Positions 17,236 to 26,918 are shown, numbered from the stretch's first letter. The stretch: 35,378 nt of DNA from Saprospiraceae bacterium (GCA_026986005.1 JALSPK010000126.1:1-35378); one strand, 5' to 3'. A program made the numbers and translations. The notes: generated by a model not told the origin, from the sequence alone.

Positions 17236-18528
17236 TCAAATCATTACTGCGGCTACCCCTACGTATATTACAGCTGTGATAAAGATCAGTATGGCATAAA
17301 TAAATGAGAAAATCAATAATTTTGTGACTGTTTTACCCCATGATTGCCTGTAGTATCTTTTCATAGCGACTATGTAATATACCATTGGGGCAAAAGCCAA
17401 TACGAAGCCGGATATATTTTGTATTTGCTCATTATCATTCCAGCTTATTATTGTGTACAGGGCGAATAAAAGAAATATTGCCGAATGAACATGAAGATTA
17501 AACACTAGGTGTTCGACAAAATAACGTTTTCTTCTAATATATAGTATCTTAAATATCAATGCTACAAAAGGCAAAAGAAATATAATATACCAATTTATGT
17601 TTTTCAAAATATAATCTTTGACCATATCAAAAGTTGAATTTTGAGAATTGAATTTATACACTATTTTGTTAAGAGTGTTCTTCATAAATCCTTCATCTTT
17701 TATTTTGTATTTTGCTTTTATTTGATTCAAAGACAATGTATTTATATCGTATTTACTTATTTGTTTTTTGAATAATTGAAATGAGTCGAGGTAGGTATCG
17801 TTCAATTGGTTATTAAAAGTGAGTGCGGTGCTGTCAACAATTTTTTTAATGATAGTATCCTCACAAGTTCTTGCTAAATCAAGTGCGTAATATATTTTTT
17901 GAAGTTTTGGGTAATCTGCATTTGCTATTTTGTTTTTTATCGTATTTAATTCAAATTGATGTTTTGTTATCCATTCATTTTTTATATTTTTAATTATTGA
18001 TTTCGGCAAAATACTATCTTTGGATACAATGTGCAGTATCGAATCAAATTTTGGTTTCCCTTTGATAGAATCAATGATATTTTTAATGGAATCTACATAT
18101 TCTTGTTGGATGGAATCTATATTTGGAGAGCCCATATTCCATCCTTTTTTTAAATCAATATATATACTACCATCATCTTCACTTTCTACATTTGGTTTCA
18201 ATTCTGTTTGAATTTTAGAATCAATATTACCTAAAATCAACATCGCGACAATTGATATAAAAAACAATCTCCATGGACTTGTATATCTGCTGTGTTTTCC
18301 TGCAAAAAAATCGACTGTGATTTTACCCGGTAGCAATAATGCTTTGAGCGATCGGAATATTTTTAGGTCAAAAACCACAAAATTGCTAAAAAACTCGCGT
18401 ATTAAATCAAAGAGATTTATTGTTTTTACTTTTGTACTTTGCCCGCAACTTGGGCAAAATGCAGCATCTTGTGGCAATGATTCACCACAGTTTAAACATT
18501 GAGTTTTATCGTTTTCTTCTTTTATCAA
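17236..18528 (-). CDS. DUF3667-type zinc-ribbon membrane protein
   Basis: A 430-residue protein with an N-terminal zinc ribbon (C11, C14, C25, C28; CLNCG and CPSCGQ) followed by an amphipathic segment and one membrane span near 85-98. A long Lys/Ile/Asp-rich, mostly helical region (about 110-295) comes next, then four hydrophobic spans to the C-terminus. This layout matches DUF3667 proteins, which are common in Bacteroidota and have no defined function. The only available start is TTG at 18528: an in-frame TAA lies two codons upstream and no ATG occurs before the zinc ribbon. The gene is divergent from the TIGR02757 gene with a 56-nt gap. Confidence 0.75.
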   Translation of the reverse strand: MIKEENDKTQCLNCGESLPQDAAFCPSCGQSTKVKTINLFDLIREFFSNFVVFDLKIFRSLKALLLPGKITVDFFAGKHSRYTSPWRLFFISIVAMLILGNIDSKIQTELKPNVESEDDGSIYIDLKKGWNMGSPNIDSIQQEYVDSIKNIIDSIKGKPKFDSILHIVSKDSILPKSIIKNIKNEWITKHQFELNTIKNKIANADYPKLQKIYYALDLARTCEDTIIKKIVDSTALTFNNQLNDTYLDSFQLFKKQISKYDINTLSLNQIKAKYKIKDEGFMKNTLNKIVYKFNSQNSTFDMVKDYILKNINWYIIFLLPFVALIFKILYIRRKRYFVEHLVFNLHVHSAIFLLFALYTIISWNDNEQIQNISGFVLAFAPMVYYIVAMKRYYRQSWGKTVTKLLIFSFIYAILIFITAVIYVGVAAVMI

Positions 18529-18538
18529 AAGTTAAAAT

Positions 18539-18568
18539 TTGATGTATTAAATTATAAGAGTATCTTTG
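18539..18568 (+). promoter_or_regulatory. Promoter of the TIGR02757 gene
   Basis: TTG at 18539-18541, a 19-nt spacer and TATCTTTG at 18561-18568: a full match to the Bacteroidota consensus, 16 nt before the ATG at 18585. Confidence 0.65.
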
Positions 18569-18584
18569 TTTCAAAATAGTATTT

Positions 18585-19364
18585 ATGCAATCTAAAGCCG
18601 AAGTTAAGAAAATATTGGATATTTATTATAAGAAATACAATACGATTGACTTTATAAAGGATGATCCAATATCAATTCCTCATAAATTTTCAATAAAACA
18701 GGATATTGAAATCACAGCGTTTTGGACTTCAGTTATAGCCTGGGGCAGACGAAATATGATAATAAAAAATGCTAATAAATTGTTTAAACTTATGGACAAT
18801 GCTCCGTATGATTTTATAGTAAATCACGAAGAAAAAGACAGAGTGAAGTTTTTAGATTTTAAGCACAGGACATTTCAACCAACGGATACATTGTATTTTT
18901 TAGAATTTTTGCAATGGTATTATAAGAATAATAAATCATTGGAAAATGCATTTTCAAGTTTTTTAAAAAAAGATGATGAAAATATCGAAAATGCATTGAT
19001 CGGTTTTCACAATTTATTTTTTTCATTGGAATATGCACCTCACAGAACAAAAAAACATATCCCCACACCTGTACGCAAATCTACTTGTAAAAAATTGAAT
19101 ATGTTTCTTAGGTGGATGGTTCGAAAAGATGAAAATGGTGTTGATTTTGGTATATGGAATACCATTAAGGCATCTCAATTGATGATACCCATAGACGTAC
19201 ATGTAGAAAGGGTCGCCCGAAACTTGGGTTTACTGGATAGAAAGCAAAGAGATTGGCAAGCTGTCATAGAATTGACCAATAATCTAAAAAAAATAGATAA
19301 TAAAGATCCTGTTAAATACGATTTCGCCTTGTTTGGTTACGGAGTAATGGAGGGCTCAATTTAG
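18585..19364 (+). CDS. TIGR02757 (DUF2400) family protein
   Basis: A 259-residue soluble protein matching the TIGR02757 family in length and motifs: DPISIPHKF near 26-34, EITAFWTSVIAWGRR near 42-56, PIDVHVERVARNLGL near 205-219 and a C-terminal DPVKYDFALFGYGV. The family is widespread in Bacteroidota. Its HhH-GPD-like arrangement (helical segment followed by DVHVxR) has led to speculation about DNA-related activity, but the function is not established. It has its own strong promoter. There is no partner gene: the neighbours are a divergent membrane protein and a downstream peroxidase 225 nt away. Confidence 0.85.
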   Translation: MQSKAEVKKILDIYYKKYNTIDFIKDDPISIPHKFSIKQDIEITAFWTSVIAWGRRNMIIKNANKLFKLMDNAPYDFIVNHEEKDRVKFLDFKHRTFQPTDTLYFLEFLQWYYKNNKSLENAFSSFLKKDDENIENALIGFHNLFFSLEYAPHRTKKHIPTPVRKSTCKKLNMFLRWMVRKDENGVDFGIWNTIKASQLMIPIDVHVERVARNLGLLDRKQRDWQAVIELTNNLKKIDNKDPVKYDFALFGYGVMEGSI

Positions 19365-19433
19365 AGTCTGCATAAAAAACCTGAAGTTTTATTATTAAAT
19401 AGGATATTATCAGTAAATTGTATAGATTCTAAA

Positions 19434-19470
19434 TAGTGGCTGTATATAAAGTGCTTGATTTTCTTCAAAC
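19434..19470 (+). repeat. Degenerate end of repeat family A
   Basis: TAGTGGCTGTATATAAAGTG continuing as CTTGATTTTCTTC matches the family A left end with a handful of substitutions. No opposite end is found before the peroxidase gene. The remainder of 19365-19589 shows no gene or clear promoter. Confidence 0.6.
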
Positions 19471-19589
19471 TAAAGAGTGCGGTTTATTCGTTGTATTTAA
19501 CAGGATTTTGTCTTTAGGAGATATGTAGTTTATATTACAGAATCCTATGATGGCTTAATATAATTAATATCATAAAATAGTCTTAGAAG

Positions 19590-20654
19590 ATGAAGCTTCA
19601 ATTATTTTTTATTGCGGTAGTATTATTGATGTATTCTTGTAAAAAAGATAAACCTAAAGTGATTTATGAACAGACTCCTGTTGAGTTAAAAATACCGGAG
19701 ATATTCAAGGACAGGATTTTGCCACCTATAGTACCTCAAGACAATCCCCTGACCAAAGAGGGAATAGTCTTAGGTAAGAGGTTATTTCATGACCCTATCT
19801 TATCTGAAGACCATACGGTAGCATGCGCTTCTTGTCATAGGCAAAGCAGTGGGTTTACAAACAATCAACAATTTGCAACTGGGGTAAACCAGACAAAGGT
19901 AAAACGTAATACTATACCACTATTTAATGTCGCATGGAATTATTACGAGCAATATGCTTGGGATGGTCATGCCAATAGTATAGAAATCGTAGCAGAGCAT
20001 ACCATCACAGACCCTTTGGAAATGCATAATACTTGGGAAAATGCTATAGAAGATTTAAAAAGTGATTCTGAATATCCCGAGTTATTTGCTAGAGCATTTG
20101 GGGATGATAAAATCACAAAAGAACGTGCTACCAAAGCTATTGCACAATTCATCAGAACAATTATTTCGGGAAATTCAAAATTTGACAAGTATCTTCTAGG
20201 AGAAGCCGAGTTGACTTACGATGAGAGGATGGGCTATCAGATTTTTGAAGCAGAGGAAAAAGGCGATTGTTTTCATTGCCACGGAAGCATTGAAAATCCT
20301 CTTTGGACAGATAATAGATTTCACAATAATGGAATGGATACTGAATTTGACGATTACGGTTTGGAGTATGTGACAGGATTAAAAAGTGATAGAGGCAAAT
20401 TCAAGACTCCAACACTAAGAAATTTAAAGTATACTGCTCCCTATATGCATGACGGTAGATTTAAAACAATTGATGATGTAATTAATCATTACAGTGAAGG
20501 TTTGGTTTTTTCATCAACAATAGATCCTCTGATGAAAAGCGCGTACAAAGGAGGTGTTCATTTGTCAGATAAAGAAAAAAAACAATTGAAAGCTTTTTTA
20601 CTTACGCTATCAGATGAAGAAATGATCAATAACAGCGAATACGAGCAGGAATAA
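19590..20654 (+). CDS. Di-heme cytochrome c peroxidase lipoprotein
   Basis: A 354-residue periplasmic, lipid-anchored peroxidase of the CcpA/MauG family that reduces hydrogen peroxide with electrons from cytochromes. The signal ends in LLMYSC with Cys17 as the lipidation site. Two c-type heme motifs are present: CASCH (C79, C82, H83; peroxidatic heme) and CFHCH (C227, C230, H231; electron-transfer heme). TAPYMHDGRF near 282-291 supplies the usual distal Met of the second heme, and LGKRLFHDPILS with ACASCHRQSSGFT is highly typical. It converges on lipA with only 7 nt between stops. Catalase-like defence is the simple reading; MauG-type maturation activity cannot be excluded. Confidence 0.92.
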   Translation: MKLQLFFIAVVLLMYSCKKDKPKVIYEQTPVELKIPEIFKDRILPPIVPQDNPLTKEGIVLGKRLFHDPILSEDHTVACASCHRQSSGFTNNQQFATGVNQTKVKRNTIPLFNVAWNYYEQYAWDGHANSIEIVAEHTITDPLEMHNTWENAIEDLKSDSEYPELFARAFGDDKITKERATKAIAQFIRTIISGNSKFDKYLLGEAELTYDERMGYQIFEAEEKGDCFHCHGSIENPLWTDNRFHNNGMDTEFDDYGLEYVTGLKSDRGKFKTPTLRNLKYTAPYMHDGRFKTIDDVINHYSEGLVFSSTIDPLMKSAYKGGVHLSDKEKKQLKAFLLTLSDEEMINNSEYEQE

Positions 20655-20661
20655 TAGGTGC

Positions 20662-21507
20662 TCACAATTGTTTTTCCGCATGGTAAGAAGATCTGACGAG
20701 AGGACCACTTTCTACATATTCAAAGCCCTTTTCAATTCCGATTTCTTTGTATAATGCAAATTGATCCGGATGTACGTATTCGACTAGAGGAGCATGATTC
20801 AATGTAGGCTGAAGATATTGACCGATAGTAAGTATTTGAGTTCCGGTCTCTACTAAATCGTCCATCAGTTTATATACTTGATCCGGGGTTTCCCCAAGAC
20901 CGACCATTATACCTGATTTAGTCCTTTTACCGTAATCTCTTATCCTTTTTAGTTGTTCAAGACTGCGTTTATAGTTTGATTGTGGTTGAATTCTTTTATA
21001 TAATTCTTGGACAGTTTCAAGATTGTGAGAGACTATTTCTTGTCCCGGACTAATCATTAATTCAAGAGCAAACCAATCTTCTTTTACTTCAGGGATTAGT
21101 GTTTCAATCGTAGTCTTAGGGTTCATTTTTTTTACTTCTAACACTGTATTGTGCCATATCTGTCCACCCTTATCGACCAATTCATCCCTGTTTACCGAAG
21201 TGATAACAGCATGCTTTACCCCCATGAGTCTTATCGCTTCAGCTACTCTTCTAGGCTCATCAATATCGTATTCTGTGGGTTTCCCTGTCTTTACATTGCA
21301 GAAAGTACAACTACGGGTACAAATATTTCCAAGAATCATAAATGTAGCTGTTCCCGCAGACCAACACTCACCCATATTGGGACAGTTACCACTCTGGCAA
21401 ATAGTATGAAGATTATAATGGTCAACAGTATGTTTCACCTGTCTGTATGATGCTCCTAGCGGCAATTTTACTTTCAACCAAGAAGGTTTTCTTTCTCTCT
21501 TACTCAT
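20662..21507 (-). CDS. lipA: Lipoyl synthase LipA
   Basis: A 281-residue radical SAM enzyme that inserts two sulfurs into octanoyl groups on the E2 and H proteins. The auxiliary cluster ligands are C37, C42 and C48 ([12 protein letters not shown]), and the radical SAM cluster ligands are C63, C67 and C70 (CTRSCTFC). The conserved C-terminal RSSYHAE supplies the Ser ligand of the auxiliary cluster. Length and motifs are normal for the family. lipB is not adjacent. Its products (2-oxoacid dehydrogenases, glycine cleavage) act in central metabolism alongside the aconitase and 2-oxoacid oxidoreductase found elsewhere in the window, though there is no physical linkage. Confidence 0.96.
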   Translation of the reverse strand: MSKRERKPSWLKVKLPLGASYRQVKHTVDHYNLHTICQSGNCPNMGECWSAGTATFMILGNICTRSCTFCNVKTGKPTEYDIDEPRRVAEAIRLMGVKHAVITSVNRDELVDKGGQIWHNTVLEVKKMNPKTTIETLIPEVKEDWFALELMISPGQEIVSHNLETVQELYKRIQPQSNYKRSLEQLKRIRDYGKRTKSGIMVGLGETPDQVYKLMDDLVETGTQILTIGQYLQPTLNHAPLVEYVHPDQFALYKEIGIEKGFEYVESGPLVRSSYHAEKQL

Positions 21508-21884
21508 TGATATTAATTATACAGTTATAGTTTTCTAACAATTATTTACATTTTAAGTTTTATGATGCAAATAAAAACAGGTAGCGAATAGCCTTTTTCG
21601 ATACCTTCAGATTGAAAGCACAAACTATTTCAACCCAAGTAGTATACCAGGATATTGCCATTAACGTGTATCAACACCATGAAAGAGCAATTCAATTGAT
21701 AGCAATTATCTTTCCCGATTTTGCCGGAATATTTACAATCAAAATTCAAAAACACAATAAATTTGAAATAATATGAATGTTAACTCATTGAAATTTTGGA
21801 TAATTTATGCAAATTCATTAACTTAGCTGCTAAATTCCAAATTAGTAGGTAATTGATGCTTGCCCTTAAAGTCATTAAAAAGTA
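21508..21884. other. Long AT-rich intergenic region, no gene seen
   Basis: Region between the divergent lipA and MopE/LRR genes. All frames carry frequent stops, no tRNA-like or terminator-like structure is evident, and no full TTG/TAnnTTTG promoter was found on either strand. It may hold regulatory DNA for the large secreted protein, but nothing specific can be supported. Confidence 0.5.
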
Positions 21885-21936
21885 AAAATATTCTTTATTT
21901 TTCAAAAATCAAGCACTTTATAGGCAGACTCTATTA
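21885..21936 (-). repeat. Repeat family A, one end
   Basis: On the plus strand ATTCTTTATTTTTCAAAAAT, then CAAGCACTTTATAGGCAGAC and TCTA, match about 50 nt of the family A end in reverse orientation. The element boundary lies 55 nt ahead of the ATG at 21991, so it forms part of the 5' region of that gene. Confidence 0.7.
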
Positions 21937-21990
21937 GGGAAAAGATGATTGAGGGAAATGATATTTTTTTTAAAAACTAAATTTACTATC

Positions 21991-24900
21991 ATGTTTAAAT
22001 TAATTCCATTCCTATTTTTTATTTTCACTTCATTATTTTCATTTTCTCAAATCGTTGATATACCGGATGCAGATTTCTTGCAGGCTCTTATCGACAGAAA
22101 CGTGGATACCAACGGAGACGGCAAGATACAGGTTAGCGAAGCCCATTCTGTCACGTATCTTAACTTTTATAGTGAAAAATTTGCATCAATGGAAGGGATT
22201 AATGCTTTTACTAATCTTCAAACACTACAATGTAATAATAATTCTTGGCTTAAAGAAGTTGAGTTAGACGATCTTAACAAACTATCTCAATGCAGATTCA
22301 ATAGCAATAGTTCATTGACTAAGTTCAGCCTACATTTTCTGAATTTAGTTAACAATATTTATATAAGCAATAATACCTCATTAGACACAATTGATATTTA
22401 TAATATAAATACATATTCTATTTACATAAATGATAACAATTCACTGGTAAATTTTAATATCACAAACGATGTTGCGGGATATGGTTCAATAGATAACCTT
22501 TCGATTTCAAATAATAATTCTCTGACAGGAATAGATTTCACCAAAATGTCTAATGTAAAGAATTTGACTCTTGAATCCAATAACTCAATAAGTAGTTATG
22601 ATTTTACCGGACTAAGTTCTCTTATAAATTTGAAGTTAATAAGTAATAATTCAGTTTCCAATATTGATTTATCTTCTCTAACATCATTAACAAGTTTGAC
22701 AATTGAGAGAAACCCTTCTTTAACCGATATAGACTTTGGCCAAAATTCAAGTATTAAAACATTTACTTTAGCTCAAAATGCTTCTATGCAATTAATAAAT
22801 TTTAAAAATTTGAGCAATCTCACTACTTTATCAATAAATGAGAACAATTCAATATCTTCTTTTGATTTTTTCGGCTTGAATTCATTAACCAAATTAGTCA
22901 TTAATAGTAGTCCCAAAATCACTTCTTTGGATTTTAGCGTTCTACCAATGCTTTTAAATCTGGATATCACTTATAACAATTCTTTGAAGAGTATAAGTTT
23001 TGGAAATAATAGTCCTGTTAAATCCCTTAATGTTAAAAACAATAATTCGTTAAGTTCTATTGACTTTTCAGAATTGAATGAATTAAATTCATTAAAAGTT
23101 GAATACTGCGGATTACTTACATCATTAGAATTAAAAGGATTAGCAAATTTAGAATATATTGTATTAAATCATAATAATTTAGTTAAAAAAATCAACCTTG
23201 ATAATCTTAGTTCATTATCTTCCTTAGTTATTGAGTATAATTTATCATTGACAGAACTATCATATCAAAATTTAAATTCCTTAAAGACATTTAATTTGCA
23301 AAATAATACAAAATTGACAATTTTTGATTTAATAAACCTACCTGCTTTAAACAGTTTTACTTGCAATGAAAATAATAAAATCAAGACTATTAGTTTTGAA
23401 AATCTTCCCGTATTGATAAATTTAAAGCTTAATAATAATAATGCACTAACAAGTATTGAAATACACGATATACCAACACTAGAAACCATTAGTATTCGTG
23501 GACATTCTCATTTAAAATCAATAATATTGAAAAATTTAAATTCTTTAACAAAATTTTCTGTTTATTATAATGGCATTATTGAAAACCTGGACTTACAAAA
23601 CTTAAACTCATTAACTTATATAAGATTTGAAAATGTACTGGTAAAACCCCTTAGCTTACACGATTTTCCAAGTTTAAAAGAAATAAATTTGTATAGCGCC
23701 AATGTTTTAGACACTTTGGATATCTATAATTTGAACTCACTGCAAAGAATTGATATTTATGATTGTGATAAACTGACCAGTTTGGAGATGAACAATCTTA
23801 ATTCATTAAACTATTTCAGTATATCCTATTGTGATAATTTTAGAGAACTGGACCTTAGTGGGTTACCTTCATTAAAAAACATAAATTTTCATCAAAATAG
23901 TATTAAATACTTAAATGTAATGGGGATACCTGTATCTGCATATTTGAATATATCGTATGAAAATATTGAATGGATTTGTGCAGAGCCTATTCAATACGAT
24001 TGGTTAAAGTCCTCAATTGATTTGGAGGGGGTGATACTGGATCCAACTTGTAATTTTACCGGTTGGGAAGACTTCAAAAAAGTGGTGTTAAGTCTTAGAT
24101 ATTCGGATTCCGGTGACTGTACCACTGACTCATATTCGATAGATAAAGCAAAATTCAAAATTGTATCAGATGAATTGAATGCATTTATAGAACCTTCAAA
24201 AAACAGTCATGATAAGTATGAAATCAAATTGCCCCCGGGCAAATACAAAATAAGTCCTATTATCGACAATCCGGACAATTTTAATATATCACCCAATCCA
24301 CTTAATCTTACAGTGCTCTCATCAATTGAACAATACAATAAAGATATTTGCTTAACACCAAGAATAGATTCGCTTTCAGATTGCTCTGTTTATGTTGTAC
24401 CTTTGGATGTAGCGAGACCCGGTTTTGAAGTAAAACATAAAATTGTAATTACCAATATTGGAAACTTCCCTTCATCCGGACAGATCAACTATAAATATCA
24501 AGATGAATTTGTCTCTTTTGTAAATTCAGATTATTCCCTTACTGACAATAATGGAACTTTGACAGGATATTATCAAGATCTCAAGCCATTTCATTCAATG
24601 GAAATTCAAGTCACATTCAAATTAAATTCCCCAATGGATACTCCAGCACTTGATGGTGATGAGACACTTTACTATGTCTCTAACTTAATTCCTGATGTGC
24701 GAGATACACTTGGCGTAGATAATAGATTTGTTCTATACGAAGATGTCAGAAATTCTTTTGATCCTAATGATAAAACATGTCTTCAAGGAGATTACCTTTT
24801 AAAAGATATGATAGGAAACTATGTTTCGTATAAAATTAGATTTGAAAACACAGGCAATGCCAATGCTATCAATGTAAGAATTATCGATGAAATAAATCCA

Positions 24901-26061
24901 GAATATTTTGATATATCTACACTCTCCATTTTAGAAACATCTCATTCGGTATATACTAAAATTAAAGGTGATGAGGTAGCATTTCTTTTCGATGATATTG
25001 ATTTGCCGTATCAAGATAGTATAAATGATGGTTATGTTATATTCAAAATTAAAACACGGGACGATATTGATGTAAATGACAAATTGGAAAATACTGCCGA
25101 GATATACTTTGACTTTAATTATCCGGTCATGACAAATACCGCAACAACTCAAGTAGTCACGGATAATGATGAGGATGGATATACCAGTTTGGATGACTGT
25201 GACGACAATAATGCAGAAGTCAATCCCGGAGCTACCGAGATTGTTTACAATGGGATAGATGACGATTGTAATCCGGCTACTTTGGATGATGACTTGGACC
25301 AGGATGGATACACACATGATGAGGATTGTGATGACAATGATGCATCTATTAATCCGGGAGTAGGCGAGACTCCATATGATGGCATTGATAATGATTGTAA
25401 TCCGGCTACTTATGATGATGATTTGGATAGGGACGGCTATATCCTGGCTGATGATTGTGATGACAACAATCCGGTTGTCAATCCCGGAGCTACCGAGATT
25501 GTATACAATGGGATAGATGACGATTGTAATCCGGCTACTTTGGATGATGACTTGGATCAGGATGGATACACACATGATAAGGATTGTGATGACAATGATG
25601 CATCTATTAATCCGGGAGTAGGCGAGATTCCGTATGATGGCATTGATAATGATTGTAATCCCGTTACATTGGATGATGACTTGGATCAGGATGGATATAC
25701 ACATGATGAGGATTGTGATGACAATAATGCCGATATATATCCTGGAGCTGTTGAAATTCCCAATAATGGGATTGATGAAGATTGTGATGGAGAGGATTTA
25801 GTTACCGGTACTCAAGAAATTGAAGATGACAGTATTATAGTTTATCCCAATCCTACAAGTGATTATATAAATATTTATGTATCTAATAACTCAAAGCATC
25901 AAGTAAATCTATACGATATCTCAGGTAAATTGTTAATGTCGGATACAATGCATAAAAAATATAAGATATCGAATCTTCAACGAGGAGTATATATACTGAA
26001 AATTAAAGAAATTATGTCAAATTATACATTTATAGCTAAGGTCATAACAACTGCACCTTAA
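21991..26061 (+). CDS. Giant secreted LRR/MopE-repeat protein with T9SS signal
   Basis: A 1356-residue exported protein. The ATG at 21991 is chosen because it opens a perfect signal peptide (MFKLIPFLFFIFTSLFSFS|Q20); an upstream frame to 21949 only lengthens it. Residues about 36-48 hold an EF-hand loop (DTNGDGKIQVSEA). About 55-690 are some 25-30 degenerate leucine-rich repeats with Asn-rich turns (NNNSLTSIDF, NLNSLTKL). A DUF11/DUF7619-like beta region follows (about 830-1055, YKIRFENTGNANA...LENTAEIYFDFN). Five 43-residue MopE-type metal-binding repeats (1058-1270) each carry DxDxDGY, DCDDN and GIDxDC. A type A T9SS domain (IIVYPNPTSDYINIYV, RGVYILKI) ends the protein. It is probably a Ca-stabilised surface adhesin. 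Confidence 0.88.
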   Translation: MFKLIPFLFFIFTSLFSFSQIVDIPDADFLQALIDRNVDTNGDGKIQVSEAHSVTYLNFYSEKFASMEGINAFTNLQTLQCNNNSWLKEVELDDLNKLSQCRFNSNSSLTKFSLHFLNLVNNIYISNNTSLDTIDIYNINTYSIYINDNNSLVNFNITNDVAGYGSIDNLSISNNNSLTGIDFTKMSNVKNLTLESNNSISSYDFTGLSSLINLKLISNNSVSNIDLSSLTSLTSLTIERNPSLTDIDFGQNSSIKTFTLAQNASMQLINFKNLSNLTTLSINENNSISSFDFFGLNSLTKLVINSSPKITSLDFSVLPMLLNLDITYNNSLKSISFGNNSPVKSLNVKNNNSLSSIDFSELNELNSLKVEYCGLLTSLELKGLANLEYIVLNHNNLVKKINLDNLSSLSSLVIEYNLSLTELSYQNLNSLKTFNLQNNTKLTIFDLINLPALNSFTCNENNKIKTISFENLPVLINLKLNNNNALTSIEIHDIPTLETISIRGHSHLKSIILKNLNSLTKFSVYYNGIIENLDLQNLNSLTYIRFENVLVKPLSLHDFPSLKEINLYSANVLDTLDIYNLNSLQRIDIYDCDKLTSLEMNNLNSLNYFSISYCDNFRELDLSGLPSLKNINFHQNSIKYLNVMGIPVSAYLNISYENIEWICAEPIQYDWLKSSIDLEGVILDPTCNFTGWEDFKKVVLSLRYSDSGDCTTDSYSIDKAKFKIVSDELNAFIEPSKNSHDKYEIKLPPGKYKISPIIDNPDNFNISPNPLNLTVLSSIEQYNKDICLTPRIDSLSDCSVYVVPLDVARPGFEVKHKIVITNIGNFPSSGQINYKYQDEFVSFVNSDYSLTDNNGTLTGYYQDLKPFHSMEIQVTFKLNSPMDTPALDGDETLYYVSNLIPDVRDTLGVDNRFVLYEDVRNSFDPNDKTCLQGDYLLKDMIGNYVSYKIRFENTGNANAINVRIIDEINPEYFDISTLSILETSHSVYTKIKGDEVAFLFDDIDLPYQDSINDGYVIFKIKTRDDIDVNDKLENTAEIYFDFNYPVMTNTATTQVVTDNDEDGYTSLDDCDDNNAEVNPGATEIVYNGIDDDCNPATLDDDLDQDGYTHDEDCDDNDASINPGVGETPYDGIDNDCNPATYDDDLDRDGYILADDCDDNNPVVNPGATEIVYNGIDDDCNPATLDDDLDQDGYTHDKDCDDNDASINPGVGEIPYDGIDNDCNPVTLDDDLDQDGYTHDEDCDDNNADIYPGAVEIPNNGIDEDCDGEDLVTGTQEIEDDSIIVYPNPTSDYINIYVSNNSKHQVNLYDISGKLLMSDTMHKKYKISNLQRGVYILKIKEIMSNYTFIAKVITTAP
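25162..25797 (+). repeat. Five tandem 129-bp MopE-encoding units
   Basis: Units begin at 25162, 25291, 25420, 25549 and 25678. Units 1-2 and 3-4 resemble each other as pairs far more than unit 1 resembles unit 2, so a 258-bp dimer was duplicated. Each unit encodes 43 residues with two Cys and an Asp cluster; the last one diverges at its end. Confidence 0.85.
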
Positions 26062-26106
26062 AAGAGGGAAGATTTATATACTAACAAGAAATTCATGAAG
26101 TAGATC

Positions 26107-26886
26107 TCAATTCCATCTTTTTCCGAGCAATACATTTATGAATACATTGATAAATATAAAATTGTTTTTAAAACCGGTTGTCTCGACCATTATTGGCACA
26201 CGCTTGATAAATGCATCAATCATAACACCTGTTTCAAAAGCAAAAACCGGTTTTTCATAAGCTTTTATGGCGAAATGAGCAGCTGCATTCACATGAATAC
26301 CGGGAATAAAACTTAAGTGGTTAAATCCTTTAAAGAATGAACCTCTATCATAAATAAGATTTTCATCAATAAATATATCTCTATTCTCCTCCGTGTATCT
26401 TATTTGATTTAAGAAGATACTATGACCGTCAGAGCCCGATTTTACATAGATGTAATATGGTTTTAATACTGCTAAATCAACTCCTCCTTCAATAGAATAG
26501 CCGACGGCAACCCCCTTATTTGTATCCTTTTCAGAAAGAAATCTTTTTGTACCCATACCCAACCGTATAGGAAAAAAATAGTTTACTTTTCCATACGAAT
26601 ACTTGTTGTAAACATTAAGTCCGGTGCTTACCAAATTAGTCTTTTTCTCTTTAAAGGATTTCATAAAAGCTACTTCAAAGTGATAGTATCTTGTGGTGTG
26701 ATAAGAAATTATTTTACCTTTATTGATGCCTAAAGAAAAGCCCAAAGTATTTAATTTTGCTTCAATTGAAAGTTCATTTTTATATACAATTCCTTTTATT
26801 CTCAAATATTTATTTTGAGTCAAATCTTGTTTCTGTGAGAATAGAACAAGGGGGAAAAGCAGTATGAATAATATGATGTTTTTCAT
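26107..26886 (-). CDS. Predicted outer-membrane protein, conserved in Bacteroidota
   Basis: A 259-residue exported protein. The ATG at 26886 (MKNIILFILLFPLVLFS|Q18) is preferred to a TTG two codons upstream. The mature part is rich in alternating hydrophobic/aromatic strands (VAVGYSIEGGVDLAV, KPVFAFETGVMIDAF) and ends in FINVFINVLLGKRWN, which looks like a terminal strand of a small outer-membrane barrel. It resembles a Bacteroidota family I recall with SFFKGFN...PGI and IPIM...FFFINFYL patterns and no assigned role. Convergent with the MopE/LRR gene (45-nt gap) and downstream of the M28 gene on the same strand, but with its own promoter. Confidence 0.65.
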   Translation of the reverse strand: MKNIILFILLFPLVLFSQKQDLTQNKYLRIKGIVYKNELSIEAKLNTLGFSLGINKGKIISYHTTRYYHFEVAFMKSFKEKKTNLVSTGLNVYNKYSYGKVNYFFPIRLGMGTKRFLSEKDTNKGVAVGYSIEGGVDLAVLKPYYIYVKSGSDGHSIFLNQIRYTEENRDIFIDENLIYDRGSFFKGFNHLSFIPGIHVNAAAHFAIKAYEKPVFAFETGVMIDAFIKRVPIMVETTGFKNNFIFINVFINVLLGKRWN

Positions 26887-26889
26887 AAG

Positions 26890-26918
26890 CAAATGTAAAT
26901 ATAAAAATTAACATACAA
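26890..26918 (-). promoter_or_regulatory. Promoter of the outer-membrane protein gene
   Basis: On the minus strand TTG (26918-26916), an 18-nt spacer and TACATTTG (26897-26890). Transcription would start at or next to the ATG at 26886, which implies a leaderless or nearly leaderless mRNA. Confidence 0.4.

Noticed and set aside
24931-25704. Open frame of 257 codons on the minus strand within the LRR/MopE gene
   Set aside because: It is an antisense product of the Asp-rich repeats (repeating ITIVIYPI-like text) and has no independent start signals.
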